Below are positions 17,501 to 26,770 of a stretch of 64,000 nucleotides of DNA, in pieces. The notes beneath the pieces were generated by a model. That model had not been told where the DNA came from and searched no databases. It saw only the letters and a list, made by a program, of their open reading frames with translations. The position numbers and the translations under genes were made by a program. Each line of letters starts with the position of its first letter. Position 1 is the stretch's first letter. The stretch comes from an uncultured Clostridia bacterium (lineage in GTDB: Bacteria > Bacillota > Clostridia > TANB77 > CAG-465), in contig CAKPOO010000005.1 of assembly GCA_934169925.1 (NCBI GenBank), forward strand, positions 1 through 64,000, written 5' to 3'.

Positions 17501-19472
17501 TTGATAAATAATTACTTGATTTTGCACTAAGTTGAAATTTAAAGTCTTTATCATCACCACTAGTTGGTAATTTCATTTGTTTTACACCATAACTTATTTT
17601 TTTGAAATTGTATTTTAAATAATTATCATTTTTTACATCATGAGCATTATATACTTTATTTGAAAAACTCTTTTCAAAATCAACACTGTAGTTTGCACCA
17701 TTTTTATTATACTCAGCTATATAATCATTAAGTGCTTTTATATATGATTGTTTTATATTTGAAATTTCTGAATTTCCTGAATCCTCATATGAATAACTGA
17801 TATTTCTTTTTTCATAATATAAATAAATATATACATTCTTTTTTCCATAATTATAGCTTATTGAAGTATCTCCATAACCACCTGTTTTTTGATTACTATC
17901 ATCATTTTCATCAATTTTTGTATAACCAACATATTTTAAACCATCGTAGCTATTTACAAAATTATAACTATTATCTTGATCAACTCCAGCTTCATCTAAT
18001 ATTGCTTTTAACCTTGCTTCCGTTAAATATTTATTTATAGACTCATAATGGGCATCAGCATCAACAATAGTTCCTATGTCATTAGGCATATTATTATATG
18101 TATCCCAATATCTTATTTTATTTACTATTATCTTTCCAGGTGTATATCTATAATACACATCTATGTCTTTATTATCATTAAATACTATTTTATATCCTTT
18201 ACCATTATCACCAAGACCATGTGATTCATCAACATTACTTTCATTACTATCAAAACTTACATTAGTTCTAGTATAATATGATGCACATAATCCATTTTCA
18301 TCTTCAATAGTATCACCAGTACCAATATAATGAGTATCCGTACAAGCACTATCTCCATGATATATTTGATGATAAATTCCATCTTCATCTATGATCGTAT
18401 GATGAATATTTACTGTATATTTTGTAAAGTAAAAATACACTGACATTTGATCTGCACTTAACTTAAATCTACAATCTTCATCACCTTTATTATTACACAA
18501 ACAATAATCACAATCATGTCCATCATAATGGTATTTATCATAATCATGAGTATAATCCCCATATTTACTCGTTACTATTTCAGCATCTGGTTCTCCTTCA
18601 TACCATGGAGTTTCATAAACATTATAATAATCCGTAGATGAATTTTCTCTTAAAACGAATCTTATATCATACCTATTTGCTTCTTTTAACGGATCACCAA
18701 CAATAAGCATTGGTTGAGTATTGCTCGATTCAGGAGAATATATATTTATAACACCTTCATCGTAATTTTCAGTATCTATATTACTGTTCAAATATAATTT
18801 TAATGCAGCTAAATAACCCAAAGCTGTACTAGATTTATAATAAACAATATCATCAAAATCAGACCAATTGTCACTATTTGCTAAATCTAAAGCCATTAAA
18901 AAAAGATCAATTACTTCACTATGACGATTAAGATAATTAGTAACTGCATCTACATATTCAGTTTTACGTTCATCATCATCCAAATTAGCATCATTATCTA
19001 CGTCAGACAAAGTAGCATTTAAACTGTGATCTCCTGATACCATTGTATCAATTGCCTTTGCGTCAATTTCACCACCACTTGTTATAAACCATGTTAATAT
19101 TTGTTTTTGATAACGTTGATTAAAATAATAGCCTAATTTATCCCACTTAAAAAGTGCTGCTAATTTATTATATGTTGTAGCATCAAATCCAGCTCTCCCA
19201 TCACCTAAATAGTACTCTGTACTATATTTTAAACCTCTAGCACAGCAAAAAGCCTCTTTAGTTTCTCCATCTGCACCTTTCAAATAAAAAATCCAATCTG
19301 AAATTGTAGAACTATTATCATCATACGCATTATCTCCATCAAACTGAACAACATTTCTTTGTATAGTATCTAAATGCTCAAAACCAACATTTGCATATAT
19401 ATTATTTTTATGTATAAAAGTTATTATTATAACTAAAAAAAATATTATAAAAACGTACTTTTTTCTACTCAT
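14571..19472 (-). CDS. Giant secreted surface protein with thioester-type N-terminal domain (copy 1)
   Basis: The 1633-residue protein has a signal peptide (hydrophobic 7-20, cleavage near YANVG at 27-30). The first ~140 residues show the Cys/Gln arrangement of thioester adhesin domains: EAFCCARG (Cys76/77) and QKQILTWFITSGG (Gln124 with Trp at +4), which in that family form an internal thioester bond that couples to host surfaces. The rest is a long series of beta-rich, Tyr/Ser/Asn-rich segments (for example VRVYVRHMIKQSDGSY, YYYTPESYSEDS). No LPXTG motif or C-terminal membrane anchor is present; it ends DTDARAAEDFD. A paralogue lies at 21880-26770. TTGTTT-17-TATAAT and GGGGTG precede the ATG. 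The thioester call is inference from motif spacing. Confidence 0.8.
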   Translation of the reverse strand: MSRKKYVFIIFFLVIIITFIHKNNIYANVGFEHLDTIQRNVVQFDGDNAYDDNSSTISDWIFYLKGADGETKEAFCCARGLKYSTEYYLGDGRAGFDATTYNKLAALFKWDKLGYYFNQRYQKQILTWFITSGGEIDAKAIDTMVSGDHSLNATLSDVDNDANLDDDERKTEYVDAVTNYLNRHSEVIDLFLMALDLANSDNWSDFDDIVYYKSSTALGYLAALKLYLNSNIDTENYDEGVINIYSPESSNTQPMLIVGDPLKEANRYDIRFVLRENSSTDYYNVYETPWYEGEPDAEIVTSKYGDYTHDYDKYHYDGHDCDYCLCNNKGDEDCRFKLSADQMSVYFYFTKYTVNIHHTIIDEDGIYHQIYHGDSACTDTHYIGTGDTIEDENGLCASYYTRTNVSFDSNESNVDESHGLGDNGKGYKIVFNDNKDIDVYYRYTPGKIIVNKIRYWDTYNNMPNDIGTIVDADAHYESINKYLTEARLKAILDEAGVDQDNSYNFVNSYDGLKYVGYTKIDENDDSNQKTGGYGDTSISYNYGKKNVYIYLYYEKRNISYSYEDSGNSEISNIKQSYIKALNDYIAEYNKNGANYSVDFEKSFSNKVYNAHDVKNDNYLKYNFKKISYGVKQMKLPTSGDDKDFKFQLSAKSSNYLSITNGNIKLSKVSSSVLDHALSLDLNGKYTVEPSVRVYVRHMIKQSDGSYAQDNSFANENEIATCKELGFTSLQKVNNGYSERKTVYYAGDDLSNFSSLVKTVGLSGYSEYFEIDKADKLIINRSGTILKDGKIYNCDGYVRTYTNDRSFDNITKASQNYTSSSNLQITFENSSKNKIYIDYYYTPESYSEDSASTIGNNSNLNFTSYYNNGGGYQKFNNSTDSTVEGNTYVPSSEYLRPSIVAEICRPRNVKYTISTDGTNPTYDLNNYTAYAINSTSSNIIGTVNGITGSNDRNKVYELGNNTKVYLTDNGRANIQNVKNNSIDTLRNSSTTSQIFKSNNIKTTLGNITSSKTQKEDFSVQGDHKVGNTYLNGYRNPTGTTYYREYNLLNGASYDASNGTITDERADNVIIYTPAKIKEVKVKSSDDVVDHSEVNKNNVSVIQQNADFTITVNPEENGSYDTVYDAFKQIQKYITATYVAFDFDVKLLDSRTIWDKADNYTKKNVGAGTIVSAGSIIKLKDYEISTASKSVTAKFNAYSTSQETSTAVKASYGNMKVFASTKNQISEDYVISQIKQSSLKSSDSPSSKPYIDSGFIERRTTIYNQESGLESLIADASYACSKFQKTVALGRIFDFEITDCLDVNFKNVFRENVDNSAVNKQTGIAYYSGVRSLLLRDSIKAYNTNYYRARENTQRGYVSTILPLGPYKNTSNEYIEAPKLGYRIAYNVKTSGYYNPKETSEMVRSIKIVPSYYYISKTGDMSTYNDKIQIYYKNKSGKYVKFEGSDYSIGFKPNDGYRTLLTDDTTPNLDNLSINIQKLKISGEYTLDSNTMITTSDAGFIQSWYGEFKLPNSAIALAEDENGKVDINKPLTDGYIGVKFDIYCTDTYKDSATGESTVVTLSYNRNNKNDGRTNTTQWDYEGYMNYDVNNQNSFTNMRLRFEKGTLTIANNEDYQKIRGTVVFYDTDARAAEDFD

Positions 19473-19582
19473 ATATTCACCCCATTAATACAGAATATAT
19501 TATATATTTTTTTTACAAAAGAAACAATAAAAATATTCAAACTTTCAAAAAAAAATAATCTAAAATTAAATTTGTCACGAAA

Positions 19583-19616
19583 AAAAAGGATACAAATTAA
19601 TGTATCCCCTTTTTTT
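19583..19616 (-). terminator. Terminator of lipoprotein gene 1
   Basis: AAAAGGATACA / TGTATCCCCTTTT hairpin with six-base loop and T-tail on the minus strand, just past the stop at 19628. Confidence 0.85.
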
Positions 19617-19627
19617 CTTACTTGATC

Positions 19628-20344
19628 TTATTTCTTTGCATATGCACTAAGACGATGACTACCTCTTCTACTTACACTAACTTCAAACACCATATCTGCC
19701 TTATCAAAAGCATTAAACGTAAATGAAGGATCATTCAAGTCATGCTCATAATTCAATTCGAAATAAGTTCCAATTTTAGTTAGAAACTCACCCTTAAATT
19801 CAGACGAAAAAGAATCCCAGTCACAGTAATCTCTTAAATTGATTACCTCACCCTTTGAAACAGTCTTTCTGCCAAAGTTTTTTACCAACTCATTTGCTAT
19901 TGCCTCATCAGTATCGCTAGAAAAATTTGATGACGCTATCGCATCTGCATTAGTAGAATTTATTTCTTCTTTAGGTTTTTCTGCCTTCGTAGGCTCCTCT
20001 TTTGCTGGTTCCGTAGCAGCAGGTTCTGTTAAAACAACTTCATTTTTCACTTCTTCTGACTTTTCTGGTTCTTTTACTTCTCCACCATTATCAGCCGGCT
20101 TAACCTCATTGTTATCTTCTTTTACCTCACCACTTGCAACAACCTCGCTAGATGCCTCTTCTGATTTAGAAGGTTCATCTTTCTTAACCTCTGTTGTAAC
20201 CTGTTCCTTCTTTGTAACGCTCTCTGTTTTCTGAGTAGTACTATTATCAACCTTAGCATCGTCATTTGACTTTGCCTTGCCACAGCCTACCATTGAAAAA
20301 ACCAAAAGTGTCATCACCATAATCAAAGAAATTTTTCTCTTCAT
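19628..20344 (-). CDS. Lipoprotein 1 with charged linker, surface-locus module
   Basis: The 238-residue protein has a type II signal peptide, MKRKISLIMVMTLLVFSMVGC, with the lipid-modified Cys at 21. A long low-complexity linker rich in Glu, Lys, Ser, Pro, Val and Ala (about 25-135) would span the cell wall. The last ~90 residues form a compact domain (IANELVKNFGRKTVSKGEVINL...) that resembles the C-terminal domain of the lipoprotein at 26949-27443. It has its own strong promoter and terminator. Its codon use has more C/G than the neighbouring genes. Function is unknown; position suggests it works with the giant protein and SLH-like protein beside it. Confidence 0.8.
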   Translation of the reverse strand: MKRKISLIMVMTLLVFSMVGCGKAKSNDDAKVDNSTTQKTESVTKKEQVTTEVKKDEPSKSEEASSEVVASGEVKEDNNEVKPADNGGEVKEPEKSEEVKNEVVLTEPAATEPAKEEPTKAEKPKEEINSTNADAIASSNFSSDTDEAIANELVKNFGRKTVSKGEVINLRDYCDWDSFSSEFKGEFLTKIGTYFELNYEHDLNDPSFTFNAFDKADMVFEVSVSRRGSHRLSAYAKK

Positions 20345-20400
20345 CTCTTTTTCCTCCTAATAAAATAATTATATATATTAGTTTTCTTGAAACTGATAGG

Positions 20401-20429
20401 ATTATATCATAGTTTTTATATAAAGTCAA
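20401..20429 (-). promoter_or_regulatory. Promoter of lipoprotein gene 1
   Basis: Minus-strand TTGACT (20429-20424), 17 bases, TATAAT (20406-20401), 57 bases before the start codon. Confidence 0.8.
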
Positions 20430-20456
20430 GCTTTATGTAAATAATATTACTTAATT

Positions 20457-21731
20457 TTATTCTATTTTAGATAAATTTATATTATTTCTATTAATTTTAA
20501 AATTATTATCTAATTCTAAATCAACATAAAATTTATACTGAGTATTTGTATCATACTCATCTACATATTTATCCACATATTCAAATGAACTGATATCAAA
20601 TTTTAAAGAATCTGTATTCCAAAACATTAAGTTACTTTTACTCTCAGCATTTGTTATTTTAAATTCCACATAAGTTCTAACATAATACTTATCACCAACT
20701 TTATATATGCATGGTAATATTAATTGAGACTTACCACTTACTACTAATTTATTATTTTCTACTCTCTTTTTAAACAATTGATAATAATAATCATTATAAT
20801 TGCTTGTACTTTCTATTATTTTTCCAAAATTATCTACATCAAATTTTTCATAATTAACATTTAAAATCGCATTAAAATATTTATTTATATTATTTTCAAT
20901 TTCTTCGTAATCACCTTTTACATCTTTATACAAATCTTTTGGTGAAATAAAATCTTGTGATTCACTATTTTTAAAGCCATACTCATATACATTTTTACTA
21001 ACATTACTTAATATATATGGATACATCTGTGAATTTGATGGTAATTTATCTGCGTCTACAACTACATTTGAATTACTAGTTGAATCTCTATCAAAACTAT
21101 TAAAAATGTACATACACCTTATTATAATTTTATTAAATTCATCTTTAGTTATATTTTCTTCTAAATTGATATCATTTTCTATTATTTTCTCTTGTTTCAT
21201 ATATTCAATAATTTCATCTAGTTCATGTTTACTTTCAACGTTCCCTTTTAAGTAATTTTTAAATATATAATATACCATTTCTATAGTATCTTGATTAGTT
21301 ATATTTTCATCTTTATTTTCAACATTTATATAATTTTTTACTTTATTTATTGAGCCTGTTATATCTCTTATCCAATTTTCATCACTCAAATCATCAGTAA
21401 AAAACATATCATTTAGGTCTCTTTTTTCTTTTGCAGCGAGTGTTGAAATTTTTAATACTTCTATTCTTGATACTTTCTCATCATCATTATACATTTTTGA
21501 AAGTCCAAAAGTATCCATTCTTTCATTAAAGTCTAATTGAAGATACTCTTTATCTATTTCTTTATCCTTTTTATTAAATACAACAGATAAGACAATTATC
21601 AATATAACAATTATAAAAACTAAAATGCATGAAAAAATTAAAAATTTCTTCTTGTCTAGTTTTATACTTTTTTTATTATCATTATTTTTCTTTATTTTTG
21701 TTTTATCTTTTTTAACATTTTTTTCTTTCAT
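20457..21731 (-). CDS. Membrane-anchored SLH-like protein (copy A)
   Basis: The 424-residue protein has a Lys-rich cytoplasmic N-terminus (1-29) and one membrane span (about 30-52), so most of it should face outward. The extracellular part holds degenerate repeats resembling S-layer homology (SLH) domains, such as the segment ending KDEFNKIIIRCMYIFN, followed by a C-terminal domain containing AILNVNYEKF and YVRTYVEFKI. Those C-terminal motifs and the FGLSKMYNDDEKVSRIE segment recur in the proteins at 27568-28794 and 28815-30182, so the three are paralogues. The SLH assignment is inference from pattern. Its promoter region is nearly identical to that of the 28815-30182 gene. Confidence 0.7.
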   Translation of the reverse strand: MKEKNVKKDKTKIKKNNDNKKSIKLDKKKFLIFSCILVFIIVILIIVLSVVFNKKDKEIDKEYLQLDFNERMDTFGLSKMYNDDEKVSRIEVLKISTLAAKEKRDLNDMFFTDDLSDENWIRDITGSINKVKNYINVENKDENITNQDTIEMVYYIFKNYLKGNVESKHELDEIIEYMKQEKIIENDINLEENITKDEFNKIIIRCMYIFNSFDRDSTSNSNVVVDADKLPSNSQMYPYILSNVSKNVYEYGFKNSESQDFISPKDLYKDVKGDYEEIENNINKYFNAILNVNYEKFDVDNFGKIIESTSNYNDYYYQLFKKRVENNKLVVSGKSQLILPCIYKVGDKYYVRTYVEFKITNAESKSNLMFWNTDSLKFDISSFEYVDKYVDEYDTNTQYKFYVDLELDNNFKINRNNINLSKIE

Positions 21732-21761
21732 AAATTAACCTCACTTACAAAATATTTTTAT

Positions 21762-21805
21762 ACATTTTATAGTATATAATAAAAGGCATACTTTTTTCAA
21801 TAGTA
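21762..21805 (-). promoter_or_regulatory. Duplicated promoter segment upstream of SLH-like gene A
   Basis: Minus-strand TTGAAA (21800-21795), 18 bases, TATACT (21776-21771), inside a 44-base block that is 40/44 identical to the block at 30207-30250 ahead of the paralogue at 28815-30182. The match extends through promoter and flanks, so the upstream region was duplicated with the gene. Confidence 0.75.
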
Positions 21806-21823
21806 ACATTTTATATAAAAGTT

Positions 21824-21864
21824 AAAAAACTTCATATTGTCATTTAAACAATATGAAGTTTTTT
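21824..21864 (-). terminator. Terminator of the second giant surface gene
   Basis: AAAAAACTTCATATTGT / ACAATATGAAGTTTTTT, a perfect 17-base stem with a seven-base loop ending in T's on the minus strand, 15 bases after the stop at 21880. Confidence 0.9.
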
Positions 21865-21879
21865 GTATAAACATATTTA

Positions 21880-24800
21880 CTAATTAAAATCATCTGCAGC
21901 TCTATTATCTGTATCATAGAATACTACTGTTCCTCTTATTTTTTGGTAATCTTCACTATTTTTTATAGTTAAAGTTCCTTTTTCAAATCTTAATCTCATA
22001 TTAGTAAAACTATTTTGATTATTTACATCATAATTCATATATCCTTCATAATCCCATTGTGTAGTATTTTCTCTTCCATCATTTTTATTATTTCTATTAT
22101 ATGATAATGTCACTACTGTAGGATTATTATTTACACTATCTTTATATGTATCTATGCAGTAAATATCAAATTTAACACCAATATATCCATCTGTTAATGG
22201 TTTATTTACATCTACATTACCATTTTCATCTTCTGCTAATGCAATAGCTGAGTTTGGTAGTTTGAATTCGCCATACCAAGATTGTATAAATCCTGCATCA
22301 GATGTTGTTATCATTGTATCACTATCAAGTTCATACTCTCCACTTACTCTTAGTTTTCTAACATTTATTGATAAATTATCTAAGTTTGGTGTTGTTGTAT
22401 CTGTCAACAATGTTCTATATCCATCATTTGGTTTGAAAGCTATTGAATAATCACTACCTTCAAATTTAACATATTTATCAGATGAATTTTTATAATATAT
22501 TTGAATTTTATCATTATACGTACTCATATCACCTGTTTTTGATATGTAATAATATGATGGTACTATTTTTATGCTCCTTGTCATTTCACTTTTATCTTTT
22601 GGATCATAATAACCACTTGTTTTTACATCAAAAGATATTCTATAGCCAAGTTTTGGTGCTTCTACATATTCATTTGATGTATTTTTATATGGTCCTACTG
22701 GTAATATTGTTGATACATATCCTCTTTGTAAATTTTCTCTTGCTCTGTAATAGTTTGTATTATATGCTTGTATTGAATCTCTTAAAAGTAGACTTCTTAC
22801 GCCTGAATAATATGCAATTCCTGTTTGTTTATTTACAGCACTTTCATTTGTATTTTCTCTAAATACATTTTTAAAATTAACATCTAAACAATCTGTTACT
22901 TCAAAATCAAATATTCTTCCTAGTGCCACTGTTTTTTGTAGTTTAGAACAAGCATAACTTGCATCTGCTACTAAACTTTCTACTCCTGTTTCTTGGTTGT
23001 ATGTTTTATTTCTTCTTTCTATAATACCAGAATCAATATATGGTTTAGAAGATGGTGAATCTGCACTCTTTAAGCTTGATTGTTTTATTTGACTTATTAC
23101 ATAATCTTCACTTATTTGATTCTTTGTTGAAACAAAAGCTTTTATATTTCCATATGCAGCTCCAACAGCAGTTGACGTTGGTCTTGATACTGAATATGCA
23201 TTAAATTTTGCAGTTACTGATTTATCACCTATTCCTATTTCATAGTCTTTTAGTTTTATAATTGATCCAGCACTTACAAGAGTTCCAGCTCCAACATTTT
23301 TCTTTGTATAATTATCAGATTTATCCCAAATTGTTCTACTATCTAATAATTTTACATCAAAGTCAAATGTCACATATGTTGCTGTTATGTATTTTTGTGT
23401 TTGTTTAAATTCAGAATATATTGTTTCATATGATCCATTATTTTCTGGTGTTACTGTAATTGTAAAATTAGCATTTTGTTGTATTACTGATACATTATCT
23501 TTATTTACCTCTGAGTGATCAACTACGTCATCTGCAGATTTTACTTTAACTTCTTTTATTTTTGCAAGTGTATATATGTTTACATCATCAGCTTTATCAT
23601 CTGATATAGTTCCTGGATTTGCTGTACTTGAGTTACTACCTAATAAATTATACTCTCTATAATAGGTAGTGCCTGTTGGGTATCTAAGTCCGTTATAATA
23701 AGTATTACCAACTTTATGATCTCCTTGTATACTAAAATCCTCTTTTTGTGTTTTATTAGAAGTAATGCTATTTAATGTTCCATATATATTATTTGATGCA
23801 AAAATTTGACTAGTTGTACTTGTATTTTTTAAAGTATCTATTGAAGCGTTTTTAACATTTTGAATGTTTGATCTTCCTGAATCTGTCATATACACATTTG
23901 TATTACTTCTTGATTCATACACTTTATTTCTATCATTACTATTTGTAATACCTTCTACTTTTCCTATTACATTTGATGATGTTGAATCAATTGCATATGC
24001 TGTATATTCATTTAAATCGTATGTTGGATTTGTTCCATTTGTACTAATTGTATATTTTACGTTTCTTGGTCTACAAATTTCTGCTACTATGCTTGGTCTT
24101 AAGTATTCAGATGATGGTACATATGTTACATTTTCAATTGTGCTATCATTTGAATTATTAAATTTTTGGTATCCTCCACCATTATTGTAATATGAAGTAA
24201 ACTTCAATTCTGAGTTTTTACCTATTGAAGTTGCAGAATCTTCAGAATATGATTCTGGTGTGTAATAATAATCTATATAAATTTTATTCTTACTGCTATT
24301 TTCAATTGTTACTTGTAAATTTGAACTAGATGTATAAACTTGAGTTGCATTTTTTATCTTACTTTCCATTCTATCATTAGTATATGTTCTTACATAACCG
24401 TTACAATTATATACTATACCATTCTTAATAATTGTACCTGATCTATTAATTACTAACTTATCAGCTTTATCTACTTCAAAATATTCAGAGTATCCACTTA
24501 ATCCTACAGTTTTTACAAGTGAGCTAAAATTAGATAAGTCATCTCCTGCATAATATACAGTTTTTCTTTCACTATATCCATTATTTACTTTTTGAAGTGA
24601 TGTAAATCCTAATTCTTTACATGTTGCTACCTCGTTTGCATTTGCAAATGAATTATCTTGTGCATAACTTCCATCACTTTGTTTTATCATATGTCTTACA
24701 TATACTTTTACTGATGGTTCTAAGTTATATCCAAAATCAAATTTATATGTTATAGCATGAATTAAACTATCTTTTGTAACATCATTTATTTTTAGTGATG

Positions 24801-25491
24801 ATTGATGATTAAGTTTATCAATACTAATATCAGTTATTTTTCCACTAGATAAATCTTTTAATGTAGATGTCCTTAAATTAAATTTATTATATGCATCAGA
24901 CAATTTCATTTCTTTTGCATAATATTCTAAATTTATATTATTAACTTTTAAAAATATTTCATCAGAATTTTCATCTTTTTTATAATATAACTTAGTTGGT
25001 GCATTTACGTCTAAACTATCTGAATAATTATGTGGATTGTCATTAAAATTATTCAATAGATTTTTCACATTAGTTACATACACTTCTTTTATACGTGGAA
25101 TATTTTCTTCACTATATTTAAAATTAAATTCTACATTTCTTTTTTCATAGTATAAATAAATATATACGTCATCTTTTCCATATGGAATAGATAATTCGTC
25201 AGAACTAGCTCCTCCTGAACTACCATTTTTTATATAGTACCCTACATAACCACAATTATCATTATTATTGTCATATTTATCAAAAAAATTATATGTGCCT
25301 CGTTCATTATCACTATCATACGAATCTTGATTTGTATCTCCTATTTTAATAGTGCTCCAATTTTTAGATAACAATTGACCATTATAACTTGTAAATTCAC
25401 TTGTTCGATTTCTATCTCCATCTCCTATATTTGAATACTGATCATAATAATTTACTCGAGTTAAGTATAAGCGACCGGGGTTCATAATCAA
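21880..25491 (-). CDS. Giant surface protein copy 2, C-terminal part (separated by frameshift)
   Basis: This 1203-residue frame aligns with about residues 460-1633 of the copy-1 protein and ends almost identically (DTDNRAADDFN). It has no signal peptide or ribosome-binding site of its own, and the upstream frame (25442-26770) supplies the missing N-terminal part. Joining the two by dropping one C from the CCCC run at plus-strand 25477-25480 gives IDYEPGRLYLTRVNYYDQYSN, matching VYYRYTPGKIIVNKIRYWD in copy 1. So this is one gene, about 1640 residues, broken by a one-base insertion. It may be a true lesion, sequencing error, or recoding. Patches of near-identical DNA with copy 1 suggest gene conversion. 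Confidence 0.85.
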   Translation of the reverse strand: MIMNPGRLYLTRVNYYDQYSNIGDGDRNRTSEFTSYNGQLLSKNWSTIKIGDTNQDSYDSDNERGTYNFFDKYDNNNDNCGYVGYYIKNGSSGGASSDELSIPYGKDDVYIYLYYEKRNVEFNFKYSEENIPRIKEVYVTNVKNLLNNFNDNPHNYSDSLDVNAPTKLYYKKDENSDEIFLKVNNINLEYYAKEMKLSDAYNKFNLRTSTLKDLSSGKITDISIDKLNHQSSLKINDVTKDSLIHAITYKFDFGYNLEPSVKVYVRHMIKQSDGSYAQDNSFANANEVATCKELGFTSLQKVNNGYSERKTVYYAGDDLSNFSSLVKTVGLSGYSEYFEVDKADKLVINRSGTIIKNGIVYNCNGYVRTYTNDRMESKIKNATQVYTSSSNLQVTIENSSKNKIYIDYYYTPESYSEDSATSIGKNSELKFTSYYNNGGGYQKFNNSNDSTIENVTYVPSSEYLRPSIVAEICRPRNVKYTISTNGTNPTYDLNEYTAYAIDSTSSNVIGKVEGITNSNDRNKVYESRSNTNVYMTDSGRSNIQNVKNASIDTLKNTSTTSQIFASNNIYGTLNSITSNKTQKEDFSIQGDHKVGNTYYNGLRYPTGTTYYREYNLLGSNSSTANPGTISDDKADDVNIYTLAKIKEVKVKSADDVVDHSEVNKDNVSVIQQNANFTITVTPENNGSYETIYSEFKQTQKYITATYVTFDFDVKLLDSRTIWDKSDNYTKKNVGAGTLVSAGSIIKLKDYEIGIGDKSVTAKFNAYSVSRPTSTAVGAAYGNIKAFVSTKNQISEDYVISQIKQSSLKSADSPSSKPYIDSGIIERRNKTYNQETGVESLVADASYACSKLQKTVALGRIFDFEVTDCLDVNFKNVFRENTNESAVNKQTGIAYYSGVRSLLLRDSIQAYNTNYYRARENLQRGYVSTILPVGPYKNTSNEYVEAPKLGYRISFDVKTSGYYDPKDKSEMTRSIKIVPSYYYISKTGDMSTYNDKIQIYYKNSSDKYVKFEGSDYSIAFKPNDGYRTLLTDTTTPNLDNLSINVRKLRVSGEYELDSDTMITTSDAGFIQSWYGEFKLPNSAIALAEDENGNVDVNKPLTDGYIGVKFDIYCIDTYKDSVNNNPTVVTLSYNRNNKNDGRENTTQWDYEGYMNYDVNNQNSFTNMRLRFEKGTLTIKNSEDYQKIRGTVVFYDTDNRAADDFN

Positions 25492-26770
25492 TATTTATTT
25501 CAAGTACTTCCGATGAACTTTTATGTTCGTTTAATTTTACAAAATAATATGATCCGTCAAAGCTTACAGTTAATTTTTCTAAATCACCAGATCCACTTTC
25601 TGCATTTTCTATATATTTTTTAAAATCATAATAATCTCCAACTAAAGTACCTCTTTTTTTATTACCAACCAATAAATAAATATAATCTGGCTCATCAGTA
25701 CACTCAGACCAAGTCGGATTTTCATTACTATCAAGTACATTTAAATAATGATGTACTTTTATCAAATATGATTTAAAATAAAAATCTACCGTATAATTAT
25801 TGGAAGAATTAGCTTCTTGTTTTTCAGCTCCAGAATAATACGCACTCATTAATTTATCATAATCACCTTGGCTAACATAGCTATCTTTATCATCGTAACG
25901 AAAATCCTTTGTTTCATTTACTGAAATTTCATCTCCAGTAATAATATAAACAGGATCACTATCATCATTTAAAAAATATCTAGCTTTTGGTATTACTTTT
26001 TTAGGTAAGTTAAAATAATTTGTAGTTACAAGTCTTTGTGCTTCATCTATATCACACATATAGTAATATAAATCAGATTTAGGAGCATCTATTATATTTA
26101 CTAAATTAGCGACACAAGATATCATAGTAGCATTTTCTCCACAAACAACATACATATAATTAATTAACTTATAAACATTTTCACTAATTTCACCATTTTC
26201 ATAATACTTCTTTACATAATCTTTAGCTTCTTTATCTTCTCCACCTTCACCAAAATTTCCACCACCAGGATCATTATGTTCATCTGAAAATCCAATGTTA
26301 ATTTTATTTAGAGTATCTCTACAAGTCTTATCAAAAAGTTCTATATACTCGCCACTTCTAATTCCCCATATTATTTTTTGTTTTATAACGTCTACTGCTG
26401 GTATTTTTTTACCATTTTCACTTTGAGTTTCTAAATGATTATATTCTGAAAGACTTGAGTTTATTACTTTTGATATCAATACTTCTTCATTTTCTTTTCC
26501 TTCACTCTTTAAAGTACGTTCATTATCTCCAGAAACATTATAATATTTATAAGAATTTGTACAACTATGTCCATGATCTATACAAAAAACTAAATGTGAA
26601 TCTCCCTCTTCATCATACAAATTAATATAATATATATTTTCTCCTGCTATAGTATCATTTACAGCTTTTGTAATAGATGTACTACCAGCAGCATCTACTT
26701 TTTCTCTAAAAATTAAAAGCGTAACAATACTAAAAAAAATAATTAACATCACTTTTTTATACCTTTTCAT
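25442..26770 (-). CDS. Giant surface protein copy 2, N-terminal part with thioester-type domain
   Basis: Starting at the ATG at 26770 (GAGGTG upstream; an ATG at 26782 precedes that site), the product begins MKRYKKVMLIIFFSIVTLLIF, a signal peptide. The next ~110 residues contain LVFCIDHGHSC and KQKIIWGIRSGE: a Cys followed by a Gln with Trp at +4, the pattern of thioester adhesin domains (typically YC-D and Q-x-x-x-W). The rest continues through a variable region and ends in EINIDYEPRS, just where the frame shifts. The N-terminal ~400 residues differ from copy 1 more than the rest, so the binding end has diverged. TTGAAA-17-TATAAT lies upstream. Confidence 0.8.
   Translation of the reverse strand: MKRYKKVMLIIFFSIVTLLIFREKVDAAGSTSITKAVNDTIAGENIYYINLYDEEGDSHLVFCIDHGHSCTNSYKYYNVSGDNERTLKSEGKENEEVLISKVINSSLSEYNHLETQSENGKKIPAVDVIKQKIIWGIRSGEYIELFDKTCRDTLNKINIGFSDEHNDPGGGNFGEGGEDKEAKDYVKKYYENGEISENVYKLINYMYVVCGENATMISCVANLVNIIDAPKSDLYYYMCDIDEAQRLVTTNYFNLPKKVIPKARYFLNDDSDPVYIITGDEISVNETKDFRYDDKDSYVSQGDYDKLMSAYYSGAEKQEANSSNNYTVDFYFKSYLIKVHHYLNVLDSNENPTWSECTDEPDYIYLLVGNKKRGTLVGDYYDFKKYIENAESGSGDLEKLTVSFDGSYYFVKLNEHKSSSEVLEINIDYEPRSLILNSSKLL

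Noticed and set aside
14571..26770. LPXTG sorting signal or C-terminal anchor in the giant proteins
   Set aside because: Neither protein ends in LPXTG, hydrophobic segment and positive tail; both end in DTD-R-A-FD/N.
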